Shown here one piece after another: positions 32,346 through 46,919 of a stretch of 64,000 bases of DNA (its first letter is position 1; every line of letters starts with the position of its first letter). The position numbers and the translations under genes are program-made. The stretch is taken from positions 14,285,192-14,349,191 of the forward strand of contig NC_079426.1 of assembly GCF_026213295.1 (NCBI RefSeq), written 5' to 3'. This DNA is from Gadus chalcogrammus. Its lineage: Eukaryota; Chordata; Actinopteri; Gadiformes; Gadidae. The notes beneath the pieces were generated by a model, which saw nothing but the letters and a program-made list of their open reading frames with translations, searched no databases and was not told the DNA's origin.

Positions 32346-35300
32346 AAGGATTGATTGTTAGTGCTGAGGGTGAATTCAGGTCAAGAAGACCCAAACTTCT
32401 TCACTCCTTTCCATACAGTTTGTTATTACATTCCTTATTATGCCCTTTTATGACTCATTTGAAAAATATCAGCGATTTGGCAGACAGGACTGACAAGGTT
32501 ATGGTTTAGAGCATCTCAGACTATTCTCAGAGTCTGAGAACAGCGCAGACTAAATTCTGCTTCCAGCATGACAACTTATCACAATAATTGAGAAACGTCT
32601 CAACAGAGACGGCGCCTTATTCAGATCAATCTTCTGTAAGAAGGGATGACGCCTCTTACATGACAATGCAACTTGCCATCAGACACCAACATGGACATGA
32701 TCGCCAAGAGTGCTTGTGACTCAGCGTCAATCAAGCCCTCATTGATTTTCAAAGTCGGCAGCAGGCCTTTCACGTCTGAGGATTACGGCTCTGTACGTCT
32801 GACAGGGGAAGTCTTGCTACTTCCAAAATAGTTAGGGAGAAGTCTCGAAATACCTCCGGCTTCAACTTGACGAGTGCTTCTCGTGCAGAGAAGCACCGTA
32901 GGCAGGCTGAGCTAGTTAAAGAGAAGAGGAGCCAGCCATCTGATTACGCTCCCATTCACAGCAGCCCATTGTGGAGGATAAGATTAGGGCCATCAGGTGC
33001 CCCGCTTGCTGCCCACTCGGGGCCATGGCTCCCTCTCTCACCAGCAAAGAGCTAACGGTTGGATGATGAACTCCTGGAGATGGAGAGAGAGAAAGAGGGA
33101 GAGGGACAGAGAGACATTACAGAGAAGTGACATTTGGCGTGCTGTTAAAGGCTCAAATTTCACGTTGTTCAGACTCAAACCCTCAGAAATAATAACAATG
33201 GGGCTATAAATATCTACAGTGTTGTGTGAAACAATCTATGTTGAACTTGTGCCTTTCAAGTGTCAAGACCTTAAAATTGTCACTTAGGTGTCAAAGAGAA
33301 GAAGCAATATAAAAAAAGGATGATATTCACCGAATGAAAAGCAGGGTAAAAAGAAACACATAAACAGGCGAGAGAATTGAGACAATGTGTGAAAATCGGT
33401 GTCGTACGAACAATACATGATACAGGTGTACAGTTCCCACAGGTGACATATGGTTATGTTGTTAGCTATGAATATGTGCACATAACAACAATTATAACTT
33501 TCTTCTAATTTGTCAAGGCTGATCTGGGAAAGTATCTTGGCTTACACTTCTGATGGCTCTCTGTCACATACAAAGTGAGATGCCCCTAGATACGCTAACA
33601 GATACTGTACACTGACTGAAATAGATCTTATTTTAACTAACTCAAGATAATACAAGTCAAAATATGTGTTCTACATAATAATCGTTTATGTTCAAATATA
33701 AGTATAGCCTGTAATATGTTACAAGCAAAATAATATATATAGGCTTGGCTATATATATATTTTTTTTTCATCTTTCTACCAATACATGACTTTATGATAA
33801 TATGCAATACATTACAATTACAGCATTACATGGTTCCACATAGCCAGGCATGGTGTAACGTATCATATGGTGTTATACAATATCACAAATCATAGCTGAG
33901 TGCTTGCGCAGGCAGATGTGCGAGGTAGCACTATCAGAGAGAGGTAGAGAGCAAGAGTGAGGGGTTAAAGGCCCGAGACCACCGCCTCTTCCGGGGGGGA
34001 CAATGCAAAGATTTGTGTGTCGCCATGGTGACTAATTTCACCACACATTTCACACACGACACATCACATCTTCAACCGCTGTGAACGACCTGGCAGTGAG
34101 CAATCATGGAAAATATCCTGGCCGGTCTTCCTACAAAAATGTAACAAATCACAAAACACGCTGAACAAGGAGTCACGGTGGGTTGGTACAGCCGGCGTCG
34201 CAATTGCAAGATTATTTGTGTCCTTCGTTAACATTTTGGTAAGGCATTAAAAAGTAGTGCTGCGAGGCCTGGGAAAGGCTTGGAGGAAGGCTGGTGAGGG
34301 TTTATATTCCTTCATATTCCTGAGCTGGGGATTATCTTTAAAAAGTCCATTCATATTTCATCAAGACGGCAATTAAAGTTGAAGTGCCCATTAAATCCAT
34401 TTTCTTAGCCTGTTTAAAAATGTGGGCGTCAAATAACTTGTCCATTAGTTGAGGATGTGATTTTGGGGGAGGTTTAATAAATGTAATACAACCTTTGCAT
34501 TCATTTCACCATAGTTTTGGTTGGCTGTCAAAAGCAACCTAGATAATGCTCAAACTAAAGACAGACTCTCAATTTCGTATGTTCAAACAAACACAAAGCA
34601 GATATCCTGCCAAATCACATACCTATAACAAAAACTATCTTCATGAAAGCATTCCACTGGTTTTCAAACAGCATGGTTTTATCAGTGGACATTTTATTAG
34701 TTTGACATAGAAACATGAGTTTACAATCCCTCATTGTTTCTGAGGCCTTGAGGACAGCTATGACTCCAAAACATATCCATATTTAAAGAGTCAGCATAAT
34801 ATTAACTACAAATTACTGATACATCTTTTGTTCAGTTTCATACTGCTCTAAGCTACAACGAGAACAACACCATAAAAACAATGCATATAATTATTTTGTT
34901 TTCCGGGAGTGCTCATTTAATATAATACTTAATAATAATACCGCCACCAGAAGGTGTTCTGCATGACCCTAAGGCAAAATAACATCTCAAATGTGAGAGT
35001 ACCTGCCAGCAGTTTCCTTGAAATTGTTTGCAATCACTCTTGCCATTTACCCATAAGGCATCATTTCATTCACAGTTAGGGGATAATAAAATTCTCACAT
35101 GGTGAAGCACAAAAAATAATGCCCCTACTTGCCAACACAGCCACTCTACTCCAAAGAATTGTATTACCCTGGTACCCTTGGAAAGAGGTCACCCATGAAC
35201 ACAATAGGCATGCTAAGCTAAGGTTAAGACACCTGACCTCCATGCTGGAATACGATGGAATTATATCAGGGTGAGCTGATGTAACTTCGGAGGGAATTAT

Positions 35301-36474
35301 GAAACTATGCCTGACTTCGTCTGCCCCAATGAAAAATGCATCTGCCAGAGATTTTTTCCAGGCCAGCAAGGTGGCTGCCGGGGACGGCGGTGGGAGCCAG
35401 TCAGACCATTGTCTCGTCTTCTCTACGATCAAAGCACAGGAACACTTGCTGGAGGAACAGCAATGCTTCTTTCATCTCGCCAGGTAAACCTCTTTGTTGG
35501 ATTGTAGCCACTCTGTATTCTGAGGGTAACAACAAAAGTTACTGTGATCCAGCAATGGCAAAACATTGAATATTAATACGGATCTATGTAGGGGGGGGGG
35601 GGGGGGGGGAGGTTGACCGCTTCTCTTTATTGAAGGATAAATCATTATGTGCATAGCATAAAAGATCTCAAGATTACTCTCCAATTACGGACAATGAATT
35701 GCACTGCTGATTTTAATGATCGATCCTTAAAAAGATAACATCGCGTTTTGCCTCTCTTAATCAGAATACCATTGAGTCAGCCCTGAGTTAATTTTCTTTA
35801 TCACTTAGGGTCCCAAAGACTAGGTTATCACCACGGTAGAAACCGTACGACACATCCATACTCTGCGATAAGTAAGCATTCTGCACTTGTTTCATTAGTA
35901 GTTATTCAATAATATGTGAGCGCAAGATCGATTTTTTGCACATTTTATAGCAAAGTGATGTACTTTTATAGAAAACGTTTAGGGCAGATATGGACACAAG
36001 CCAATAGGGAGCCCGTTCCCTGATGGACCACTCCACTAGTATGCTATGGTGCTCTGCCCCACCATCTTTAAGTGTACAGCGGTGTGTGTTCTGTCCAATA
36101 TTAACACTGTCAAAATGATGGCCATTCAGGATGGCTTACCACCATGCTTCTTTCCTTCCATACCCTTCCAAGCTATGATCTTCCACCTTGCTCTCTCAAG
36201 CTCAATTATAGCTGGATCTCTTTCCTCACCTTTTGCTCTCCTTTTCTACCTGTCCTCTGCTGTTAAAATATACATGGACCATTCCCTCTATTTCCCCTCG
36301 TCTCCCATTTTAGCCTCCTGGCTTAAGAGAGGCAGTGACACACATCTACTGAAGCCAGGATGGGGGAGGCGTGTGCTGAATGGAGATACAGTCGAGAAAG
36401 GGGGCAAGGGTCCCCATATCCTCTGTGAATGCAGATGTCTACTGGCCAGTAGGCTAGGCTGCAAGCCTATAGAT

Positions 36475-37356
36475 CAGGGGTGGGGAACCTTTTTCACATC
36501 AAGGGCCATTTCAATTTTTCCAAAGTCCTCAGAGGGCCGTACCATTATGTACACATAACTAAAGATGAAAAAAAAGACAAAAAAGTCTATAACTGCTGTG
36601 TTACTAAGCCTCATGTTTGCTGCATTTCTAGACTCACCTAATGTGATGGCTGGAACTGTTTTTCTCTAGCAAGTCGTCTGATGTCAGCTGGCAGTGATGA
36701 TGATGCTACTCCAGGGATGGGCAACTTTCATGATAAAGTGGGCCACATTTTTTATCATAACCATCGGAGGGCCACATGACTGCACACTTCAACTATACGT
36801 GAGCTGAGAGAAGCTACATAATTTTGAATTTGGTAGATGATTTCCTGTATTCTGGTGCATTTTGGCGATGGCCACTACCTAAAAAATCGTCCAGAATCAC
36901 AACCTATGTACGGTATGGTAATTTAACCAACATACATTAATTTCATGTTTTCCATGCTCAAACAGCCACATGAATGGTCAGTATTTTTATCAGTGCAAAG
37001 GGCTCACATACATCATCATTCAATGAAGTAAAAAAACTGAAAAACAGTGGCCCAACATTAAGTGTAACAACTCAATGAACTCAAACCCAACAAGCAGTTG
37101 TAGTAGTTGTAGTGGCGACTTAAGTGGATATCTTTAATGACTGATATCGCTTCTAAGCAAACTAGACGCATGGGTTTGCCTTTGAATTCTATGAATTCTT
37201 CTCATCTTTCTTGAACGAGTTTTCTGTAACTCGATCAATTATTATTATTATTATTATATATATATTTTTTTTTTTTTAATTATGTGCAGGCTGAGTGGGC
37301 ATGCGGGCCGCGGGCCATATGCCCGCGGGGCGCGGGCCGCCAGTTCCCCATCCCTG
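36475..37356. mobile_element. Non-autonomous hAT element (882 bp), possibly composite
   Basis: Flanked by the exact 8-bp duplication CTATAGAT (36467-36474 and 37357-37364). Ends CAGGGGTGGGGAACCT and AGTTCCCCATCCCTG are inverted. A second hAT-type start, CAGGGATGGGCAACTT, begins at about 36713, so the element may contain a related nested copy whose right end is not distinguishable. No transposase is present. A GC-rich terminal hairpin (GCGGGCCGCGGGCC type) lies at the right end, as in the hAT at 28112. Confidence 0.85.
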
Positions 37357-37639
37357 CTATAGATGGCTGGTATTGTAATAAGCTTGTACTTCATACATTT
37401 CCTTCATATATGCCGGCCTACTGTAGAAGTATACCATGCATCAGTGAAGACATTAGCAAGAAAAGGATATTGCTACAAAGGGTTGAACGTGAGAAATGTG
37501 TGAATGTCTGGCTCATAAACTATTGCAAGACTGGACTAACTGGATGCATTGCTTCGAATGATTCCAAATGATGATTTAAACAAACCGCATACAATTACAG
37601 AATAAACTCAAATAATTGGTGAACTAAGCTCCTCGGTAT

Positions 37640-38014
37640 TTCCTAGGTGCTCGTCGCACCTGACCATCTGACGACAGGAGCGACTCCTCCCCGGAATGAG
37701 AACTGGTGTGCTACGCACTAAGCGAGCAGCTCGAGCACATTACACATGTATCCGCGTGCAGACACAGCGCGCGCGGTCTGCAGCTCATGGGCGCGAAGGA
37801 TGGAGTCGAATTTACCACTTTAAATTAATAAGGACTCCTCGTCGTCCCCTCGTGTCCTCTTTCCAATAAATCAGTGATGAGATCGGCCGTCGGGAGCTTC
37901 TCCACAAGAAGAAGACAACGAGAAGATCCTCCGCGCAAAAGTGGAAAGAGTGGCTCTTGAAATCACAAAACCCCGGTCATTGGAAAGCGGATCCGGTCAC
38001 CAAACAAATGCGAG
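37640..38014 (+). promoter_or_regulatory. hs3st1: Candidate promoter and non-coding exon 1 of hs3st1
   Basis: A locally GC- and CpG-rich block (for example around 37750-37800 and 37885-37990) ends with a good splice donor, GCGAG followed by GTAAAATC, at 38014/38015. Mammalian HS3ST1 has its whole coding region in the last exon with an untranslated exon far upstream, so a non-coding exon on this strand is expected. This is the only CpG-rich block with a donor in the 18 kb before the coding exon. The transcription start cannot be placed, and the assignment is inference. Confidence 0.4.
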
Positions 38015-38889
38015 GTAAAATCATTTCTCATATTTTGTCGAGGTGATTTAAGTAGAACCTAGACTACTTTAAGGCTACGATGCAATGTATGACATAAGTA
38101 ACGTTATAACCTGCCGGATTTTAAAGAGGGGAATCGGGCATTTTAATTTAATTTTATGATTTGTTGTTTTTCACTAGAAAAATCAATTTATAGATGAAAT
38201 AAGCAGTGTTGTGCAGGGTTCAGTCTCGGCGCAGGAGCGGTCATTAAAACCTTCCCTGCTGACACTGGATCGATTTTATTTCAAGTTGGACATTGGTGAC
38301 TGCGGAGTGCGGACGTGCTGTAGGCTACGAATCTATCCGAGACATTTAAAGTTAAAACCACGTTCACATATCGACTTTGGATGACACTTGTTTTTTTCCA
38401 GGAAGGTTACTTTTGCAGTTAAATTTGAAGGTAATGTCTTACTGCAAGATTCACCAGACGACAGTCCGACACTAAAGTCAGGAAGTGGCCATGGTCGCTG
38501 TCGCCTAACTATTTGAATGTCAGTCTGGCGTCTGCGGTCTCCTCTCAAGCTCCCGTATTAAGTGTTTCCATGGAGCTGCATGCCAATGGCCACCGTTACA
38601 CCTCACGGAGCAAGCCAACGCAACAAAATCTGCTGTGATAATTCACATGTCGTTGGAAGCATGGGGCGTTTAGGCTTTGACAATCTCTGTGTTGAGATTA
38701 ATTATTTGAAGCAGGTGAAAGCCAGCCACCTGGGCTACGTTTGAAAGAAAATTACCTCAGACAACTATATTGATATGGTCAGAAGAAGTGATTTAGTTAT
38801 ACAAACACATGATAGTATGCATTTTTTTCAGGATATGACCACTACAAAATTGACAGGAGGCTATTGGCGAAACAGACTATTTATTCTAT

Positions 38890-38915
38890 ACTATATATAT
38901 ATACTATATACTATA

Positions 38916-38979
<64 letters not shown>

Positions 38980-39010
38980 TTCATTTATTATTATTATTAT
39001 TATTATTATT
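38890..39010. repeat. (TA)n and (TTA)n microsatellite
   Basis: A TA run with ACTATATA interruptions to 38977, then TTA units at about 38985-39010. Confidence 0.95.
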
Positions 39011-40230
39011 CATCTAATCGAGTCATGAATCAACTATGTCCTTCTGCCGTGCTGCCTGTTGTTTAACAACTACACTAATGTTGTGTTGAATTTGCAAAAC
39101 CCTCCCTCCCTTCAGGACGGGTGTTGTTATGACATCAATATTTGAATGATTATAAATATGAAAAACCATAAAAAGTACTTTTCCTGTTCCAGAGCTGGTG
39201 TTTATGTGTTTGGGAGCCTAGGCAGGAGGGGGGCACTCAGTGCTGGGGACCAGGGAGCCGGTAGGAGAGGAGAGCATTTTTGCTCTGTTGCGTGTCTGTT
39301 GGGTGCCTGTTTTTTTACATGAATGTTGTTTGCAGTTGTGATTTCTACATGACTTTCAGTAGGAAGTGTGGTCTTCCGCTCATGCATCTCAGTGGAATTG
39401 GAAGCAGGTGGACAAAAGGATTTGTATATAATTAGACAGTGCTGTTATGTTGAAGAAAGGTACTCATATAATCTCTAGGCAGGGCGATTTATTGAATCTC
39501 TGAAAATGTAGATTTATAATTAATAACAGGAAATAAGATACAACTTTCCAGCCCTGTATATGGCGTATTCAGTATCCATAGCCGATGTCAACAACGACTA
39601 GAAAATGGTCTCTTGGCTCCACCATTAACCAATTAATTGAGTATCATGAAGATATCATTAATCAAACAATAGTCAATCACAGCACTGTTCAGAATGTTCT
39701 CTAATCTAATCAATGAATTCCATCTTTTAATTTATTTTTGTTTTCTTTAGCACCACAATTAACACGCATACAGCATTCTCATTTGGGTTAAATATAAACC
39801 ATACAAAGACCTCTGAAATCCTGGTGGCACATTATCCTATTTTAAAACCCAAGTATCTGTCTATCTAGATCGATAAGTACATAGTGTACTCAATTATAAT
39901 GCATTAATAATTGGGAAAACCAATTGGATCATAACATCAGTGTGCGTATACTTAGAATGACCCTTGTTGAAGTTGATGGGATGTTGTATCGCAAAGTCAG
40001 GGAAGGAAGGATCTGCCTGTGTCAATTGAATGTGTTTTATAGCAGTGTCTATCTAGCTGGTTCCATGTGAGTAATTGCTAATAAAAGAAACAGACCGCTT
40101 ATTTATTTCCTGGGATTTTTCTAATCAGTGCAAATGAAAAATAACAAAAGATGGGAATTAATATTTGATGAGGATTTGTTTGTTGTTCTGCAGGAGGACA
40201 TTTAGCTGGGGGATCCAGAGTCTCGTGGAC

Positions 40231-40421
<191 letters not shown>

Positions 40422-43333
40422 AGAAAGAGGGAGTACTTGTGACGGAGTATGGATTGTTCCTGTTGGTGAGTGTCTGAAAAGAGAGATGGATTTTTTAGCT
40501 TGTTTGTGTGAGCTGTGTGTGTGACTGTGCACAGGGAGGCAGTGCGTGGTGTTCCTTGTGAAGGTGAAAAGAGCCCGCTTCTTCAGCAGTTGTCAGCCAG
40601 ATCCAAGTCTCGGCACGTAATGTCTCGATGAATTAATATTTAAGTGGGGGATCTGGCCGATCAAGCCGTTACGTAACCACTGGTTGATGAGGGCCTCGGC
40701 GAAGGTGTGCCTTGTTGCCATAGTGACGGGAGACATTACTGAGGAGTCGGTAAGTTATCGTTGTGTGTCAAGAGCATTCCGGTTCCCAATGTCCTGAAGG
40801 GGCACCTTTGATCCAACCTAATGATCGTTATGCATTTCATTAATGTGGGCGCATGTCAGAGGAAGGAAGTCTTGAAGATCTAGTAGTCCGCGTATCCGTG
40901 TCTTCTGTAGGTTGAGTGGGTTGACAAATATACCGACGATATGAACATTGACCGCTCAATATGATCAATCTCACACTCAAGCGACTCCTCATTAAATTCG
41001 TGTGGGTTTGTCCGAAGCCACAAAGGATTGATCAGTTCTCGTACGTGTGCGCGCACACACTCCTTGCATGCAGTGCATGTGTGTCAGCCTTTGGCTGCCC
41101 TACCGGTATGCTTAAGGATTACAACCATTTCATCCTTGTTCCTTCTCACCACCTTCCTCCGTTTCACACCACAGATTCCCAGTATCCTCCAGCAGTTAGG
41201 CCTCGTTATGGTTATTTCACGTCAACAGTGGAAGCGTGAAGATTCAAGCTTATTCCTAGACCCCGGGGATTTGGTGCCAGGCTAACGGGAGTGTTTTTTG
41301 GGGTATTACCTCCCCTGTTTCCAGTTATTTCTAATGACAAGCGAGAGCCGCGAATGGAGGTCTGTGAAGTCGGCTGCCTAGGGCCTCTTCTTGCATTCGA
41401 TTTGGGGAATGGGAGGAGTGCGGAGGTCGTACATAATAGATAAGTCACTATAACTTACAGTACAGGGGCGTAACTAGGCTAATGCTGGGATTTGCATATT
41501 TGTGAACATGTTCATAATTCATGAGTGTGCTCAATGCCGCTATGCATGGTGTGTGAAAGGAAGCGAACAAAGAACAACCAACCAGGTCTCTATATGCTCT
41601 CTAGACCTGTGTGTTGTCTCTCTCCTCTTTCATTCAGTGTTTCCGTATATCTGTGTGCATCGCACTCTCTCTCACTCTTGGAGCTCCATCAAGGACATAC
41701 AACAGCAGTCTGTGTGAAAGTAAAGAGCTGCCTTGGATCTGCCACTCTCAGCCGTATATCTGTTGGGGCCCTTTTTAAAGGGAGACCGATTTCAAAGAGA
41801 TTATTTTTGATAAGTCCCATAAGGAAACAAATAAAAAAAGTGAAAGTCTTTTGTTAAATTGTTCCTGTTATACTGGCAATATATTTGAAGCGGGTAGAAA
41901 AATAACCCCAGTGAGAGCCATGGCACCCGGGAAAGCGCAAATATATCCCCGAGCCGCCACCGCCGCCGCGCTGAGCAGTAGATTTGTCATTCCACTTGAT
42001 GGGTGACAAGTTATTTATTCATCGCGTGGCTTTGTTTCCTAGTGCGGATGAGGAGCAAGGCTTCAGCCTGAGACCTCATGATTGGCTTCAGTGTCTTGAT
42101 GCATGTTCCCGTCAATTCACCTCTGTGCTGTGTCGCATTTGTCATGCTAATGGAGGGAGGGTCTTATGAGGGATCATTGCCCCGGCCTGTGAAATGGGAA
42201 TTGTTCGGTGCTCAAGAAGATACAGCCATGACTCTTTTAGCAGTTTGAATGTGTGTATTTGTGTGTGTGTGTGTGCATGCAAGGAAGGGTGTGTGTACAA
42301 ATATCACAGACACACACGCTAACAGACACACACACACTTGAATGATATGCTAAACGTGAACCAGGAGCAGAGATATCGATATTCTGATGGTCCATTATAA
42401 ATATGTCCCTTGTCGATCTTATGATCCCCAGGCTGACTGATTAAGAGACTTTCTATGAAAAGTTTCCTATCAAGGGGCCTGTGCATGAATGAGTCTGTGA
42501 TAAGCACAGATATAATGAGGGGTAATGCCTACGTCTGGCTTGGCCTCCAAGGTGATCAGAAGAGAGCTTTAGTTTGCCATGCAGATGAGTCGCTCACAGT
42601 CGAGTAGAATATAATTGCTCTTATCTCTCTGAAAAGTATGTTATTTCATTTAATCTTTAGTCCATGTTTACGCTCAGATGTAGGTCATATGTGTGGGAGA
42701 ACAAAATGTCAACTAGTCGGTTCTCAGAGGGAACCCGCAAGCAGCGCTTGACATTTGTTCTAGAGGCGGCAATGTTAGGCTTGTCCAAATAGGAAATTTG
42801 ATCTTAAAAGGCATTGAATTGGTTTTTTTTTTACAGTGGGAAGGTCAGACCTCTTGCAGGAGAAATACCTGAAAAACCTTCTTGTGTTTGTTTTCTGAGA
42901 AAAACGGGCCGCTAAGGATATCTAATCCATCTCATCTTTTTTGTTAAGCTTTTGAAGTGTAGGAAGTTCTTAAAGAGAGCCGATCACCTCAATGGTGACA
43001 GGAGAGACTTGAGCCTTCGTTTATTCATAACTCACTGCGAGCATCAATTTTTTGTTTTTATTCACACAATATCGTTCACAAAGTTAGAAAGCTGATTCTA
43101 TCACAGATTGCTTGTCGCATCACAACACATTGTCGTAAACAGTATCTTGTTAAATGCTGCTCGATTCTTCTTGTTTTCTGTTCATTTGCATAGTGTTGTC
43201 TTCCTCCTCAGACACAGGGTGCTCTCCATGGTGCTGAACAAGCGATGCCCAAGCACAACTTGATTTACTCCAACTCATTGTTTCGTTGGTCTAATCTGAT
43301 ATACAGTATGTTGCCTCTATTGTAGGCTTATTC

Positions 43334-43645
43334 TGGACTGGGTAGCCCTGCCCATTCTGCCAGCGATTTGAGTTCGCCCTGCACAAGGGTCTGGAGAAGA
43401 GCAATACATTTCTTTATTTTTCCGATACGTTTTTGCGGGAGCCAATCACCGAGCTGGCATTTCACCGTGGCGCGCTATTGGCTGGTTGAACACGATGACG
43501 ACAGGGAAGCGACGGCAAGCAGCCAATCGCATACAGAGTCAGTTGAACTAGGCCCATTGATCACGCCTCTTATGATGAAGAAAATGACAGCTTCCCCCGA
43601 CCAACGTGCAATCTACGATTGAGCTTGGTCTGGCAATAGCCAGAC
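43334..43645. mobile_element. 312-bp short transposable element
   Basis: Flanked by an exact 11-base direct repeat, TAGGCTTATTC (43323-43333 and 43646-43656). The start TGGACTGGGTAGCCCTGCCC and the end GGTCTGGCAATAGCCAGACT are partly inverted relative to each other, and the right end forms a TCTGGC..GCCAGA hairpin. No coding sequence. Superfamily uncertain: the flank length suits a retroposon or an imprecisely delimited DNA transposon. Confidence 0.65.
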
Positions 43646-46600
43646 TAGGCTTATTCCAGAAAAAGTAAGCCAAGCCACAAAGAGCTGCACAGATATAGAG
43701 GTCACAGGAACCGATAGGACCACCAGGATGGATTCTGATGACCCATGTGATTCTGACGTGCTTTTGGAAAAATAAGAAATACAATTAACAGAGAATAATT
43801 TCTACTTTTAAGTGAAGCGCCTGTTTCAGCTTGAATATGAACACTAAGAAATTAGTTTAGGGTTTGTTATCACCGTGGTGGATCTTGGTACATTCAAAAA
43901 CTAACTTTAGTTTGTGGAATATTTCAAAATTAGACATGGTCAAGAGTAGGTCCTTAAAAACAATTTGTTTGCGATTAAACCTTGAGGCCATTTTTGATGG
44001 GATTGAACTAAACAGCAGAGAGGCAAGATATACAGGCTAGATATAAGAACGCGTTCAAATGGCACCCAATGGCAGTCGATTCTTGTCAAACTGTAGATGG
44101 GGTCACTGGTTTGCGATGATACCAATGTTTCTGTATAAGCAGCAAAATCTACACCATGTCTATAAGTCTGTGATATCACAGTAGATATGCCTGCTGTCAT
44201 AGCCTCCGCTAACGAGGTTACGGGGGAGGACGACGACAACTCATCGCCCAGGAAATTAAAATCCTCGCCTCTTTAGTCTGAGTTGACTGTGGAGAAATTG
44301 CCCATTTAATGTGCGCTGACTCGCTAATACGGCCATTTAAACAATGGCAGCATGCTAATTCCTCTTAAGCAGATTATGCCCTTTTCCTCGATGTAGCGCT
44401 ACCGATGATTGCTTGTTCGGCTCCAAATGTGTATCAGGGATTTATTAAAAGAGGCATGGTGGAAAACACATTGTCAGCTTTGGAATGGATATTTGATGAC
44501 TCTGTGGTCAGGGGGATTGGTCTTCATTATCTGGTGGGGAACTGGTCAGATAACGCTGCTTCATTTACTTCCTAAACCCCCCTGTGCCTTAATGCAGCTT
44601 CTATTCTGTATGGTCGAGGTGAAGACGAGAGAGACGCAGAGATAGAGAGAGGGAGAGAGAGAGACATTGCGACTGCACACGGGATTACAAAGGTTAATCA
44701 TTAATTTAAAGCTAATCTTCCTTAAATACCACTAGGTGGCTGCTCTGGATGAATATAATCAGGCAAAGCCCCAACCAATCCCCTCAACCTAAACGATGGG
44801 AGGAGTGGTTAATGTGTGCTGCTGTTACGGCACGGCTAGATCGAACCAGATGGAGAGTGGCATCACACTTCTAATTTAGTTTTGATTTAGCTTGATAAAA
44901 GGATGTATACTCCTTCATTATCTGTGTGTGGAGTGAGAGTCCCTGTGTGCATGCATGTGGCTCACTGTGTAATGCATTCATTCAGAATGGATAACCATTG
45001 TCAATGGCTTCTATTCCAGCAAATGGTTCTCTGATGTACATTCCCCGGCATTGTTGTTGCTATGGAGTTGAGATCATTATGGAGTTACAGAATTACGCAA
45101 TCAAGGATGAAATCACTCATTTCCCAGTTCGGGAAATCGAATAATTAATTCTCTTTTTTCTTTTGTTCACGGTTATTATGCAGGCAACTATGTACAGAGA
45201 ATTCAAGTCATTATCTGGTCTGGTCTTCTCTGGTAAACCTTTATGCCTGAGAAGCTAATTAAAGCTTGCGCAATCTTCCAGCGCATTCACTTTTGTTCAA
45301 AACATTGTACTTCATTAAATAAGGAAGGAATTAAGACATCATTTTAATCCTTAAAAAATGAAAAGGTTATTTATTCAGTCTCATATTTACTCAGTTCAAG
45401 TAGCATGTTTTCATATCTAGTGGTGCGTTTGTTTGGCCTCTTGTCAATTCCTTGCATTGTTCAACAATACTACTATTATGAAAGGTTAATGCAAATAACA
45501 TCTTGTCAGATGAACAAATGAGAAAGGCGACAACATTAGCCTCCAGAGTGCCATCTATTAGGCGGATGTAGCAGCCCCTGGTCCCTGGGGGACAGTAGAG
45601 AACATCAGGAATCAACTTGAACGTTATAGGAAGTCATTCCATTTACAAGGTAGGGTCTTTTAACTTCAATGAAGATAAGCCTGCCACCAAAATAAACAAT
45701 TACCTGAACTCATTTCCAAACAGACCCGTCTAGAAAAACTGACATTTTTCTAACAACAAAAGGCTTTTTCAAGGTGTTTTTCGTCTGATACGGCTTAAAA
45801 AAATAAATAAAAGCGGGCCAGTGTCTTTGAAACGCAGTGGCCTTCCACCGACCAGAAAACACGCCGCACCATAGCAGGCGCCTTTTTTTCCTCCGTGTTT
45901 TAGCCTCCCCATTAGGCCTCTCATGTTGGGTCCACAAACTTGGCTAATTAAGAATTCATCTTAGGTCGGTGTTGTCGTTAAGTGGCCCTCACAGCACAGC
46001 GTCCGGGTGATAAAAGGAGTTATTGAGCTGCATGAGGCGACCTCCTCTCGTCTCTTATCTCCCATAAACACTTCAGTTGGTTGTAGTGGCCCACAGAGAT
46101 GGGGCAGGGGGGGGGAAGGGGGGCGATATGCCAAGGGGGGATAGAGGAGAAGACTGATGACTTATTCATGACATCAGTAGAACAAGAGGGCCTTGGACGG
46201 ATGTGGCATCGTGAGAAGCCCCTTGCCACGGGTAACTTTGTTAGGTAGGGTAGAAACGCCTGTTTGAAAATTGATTAGACTTCACGGCGTCTGCTACCCC
46301 AACGACATGTACAATAGGGTATAGGCTAATTGGTGGATAATGAAATGTAGATTCTGTGTGACGTGGGTTGCTCGGGAATGTTAAAACGACATCATACTTT
46401 GCTGAGTCATGTCAGTGGGTTTGTTTATCCTCGGAGAACGGCGAAAAGACCGAGAACAGTCAGCTCTAATTTTCGCTTGTGGAATTGTAATCGTGATAAC
46501 ATCGTCTGTGATTACCGGAGACAAAGTCATAAAGATCATACGATTTATGTGAGGCCATCATTCAGTCTATTTTCTACGACATTGTGTCTTGCATTAACAA

Positions 46601-46806
46601 CTCCCCTTACCTGTATTTGAAGTAGAGCTTCCTCTCTTCCAGCCTCCTCATAATGTAAAACCATGCCTCACTGCTTCCAAACGATAGTTTTACCGGCGCC
46701 AAGTTGCATTAATGGAATTGTGCTTGTCCTACATCAGGTCTAAAACCAAAGTTATTCCGCAATAAAACAAAGTATATTAGGTTGCTCACATTCAACACAA
46801 GTTTTA

Positions 46807-46919
46807 GGCCCAATCCCATTTCTACCCTTTACCCCTTCCCCTTAACCCTCCCCCTTGTTCTGAAGGGGTAAGGGGAAAGGGTAAGGGGAAGGGGTAAGGG
46901 GTAGAAATGGGATTGGGCC
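46807..46919. mobile_element. 113-bp palindromic MITE
   Basis: GGCCCAATCCCATTTCTACC at the left is mirrored by GGTAGAAATGGGATTGGGCC at the right, and nearly the whole element is one imperfect hairpin built of CCCTTACCCCTT / AAGGGGTAAGGG units. Flanked by TTA on both sides (46804-46806 and 46920-46922), a 3-bp duplication as in Harbinger-type MITEs. Confidence 0.8.

Larger units (their letters stand above)
29539..36466. other. Host non-coding stretch
   Basis: No exon was recognised on either strand. Contents: a perfect 17-bp hairpin at 30469-30506, TG-rich degenerate simple repeats at about 32160-32345, GA-rich DNA near 32080-32125, and a G-run at 35589-35609. The remainder is AT-rich unique DNA that may include regulatory elements. 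Confidence 0.55.

Noticed and set aside
36046..36558. 170-codon open frame on plus
   Set aside because: No family motifs; it runs across the left boundary of the hAT element at 36475, so it is a chance frame.
41461..41480. hAT-like terminus CAGGGGCGTAACTA
   Set aside because: No matching inverted end or 8-bp duplication was found nearby; at most a solitary fragment.
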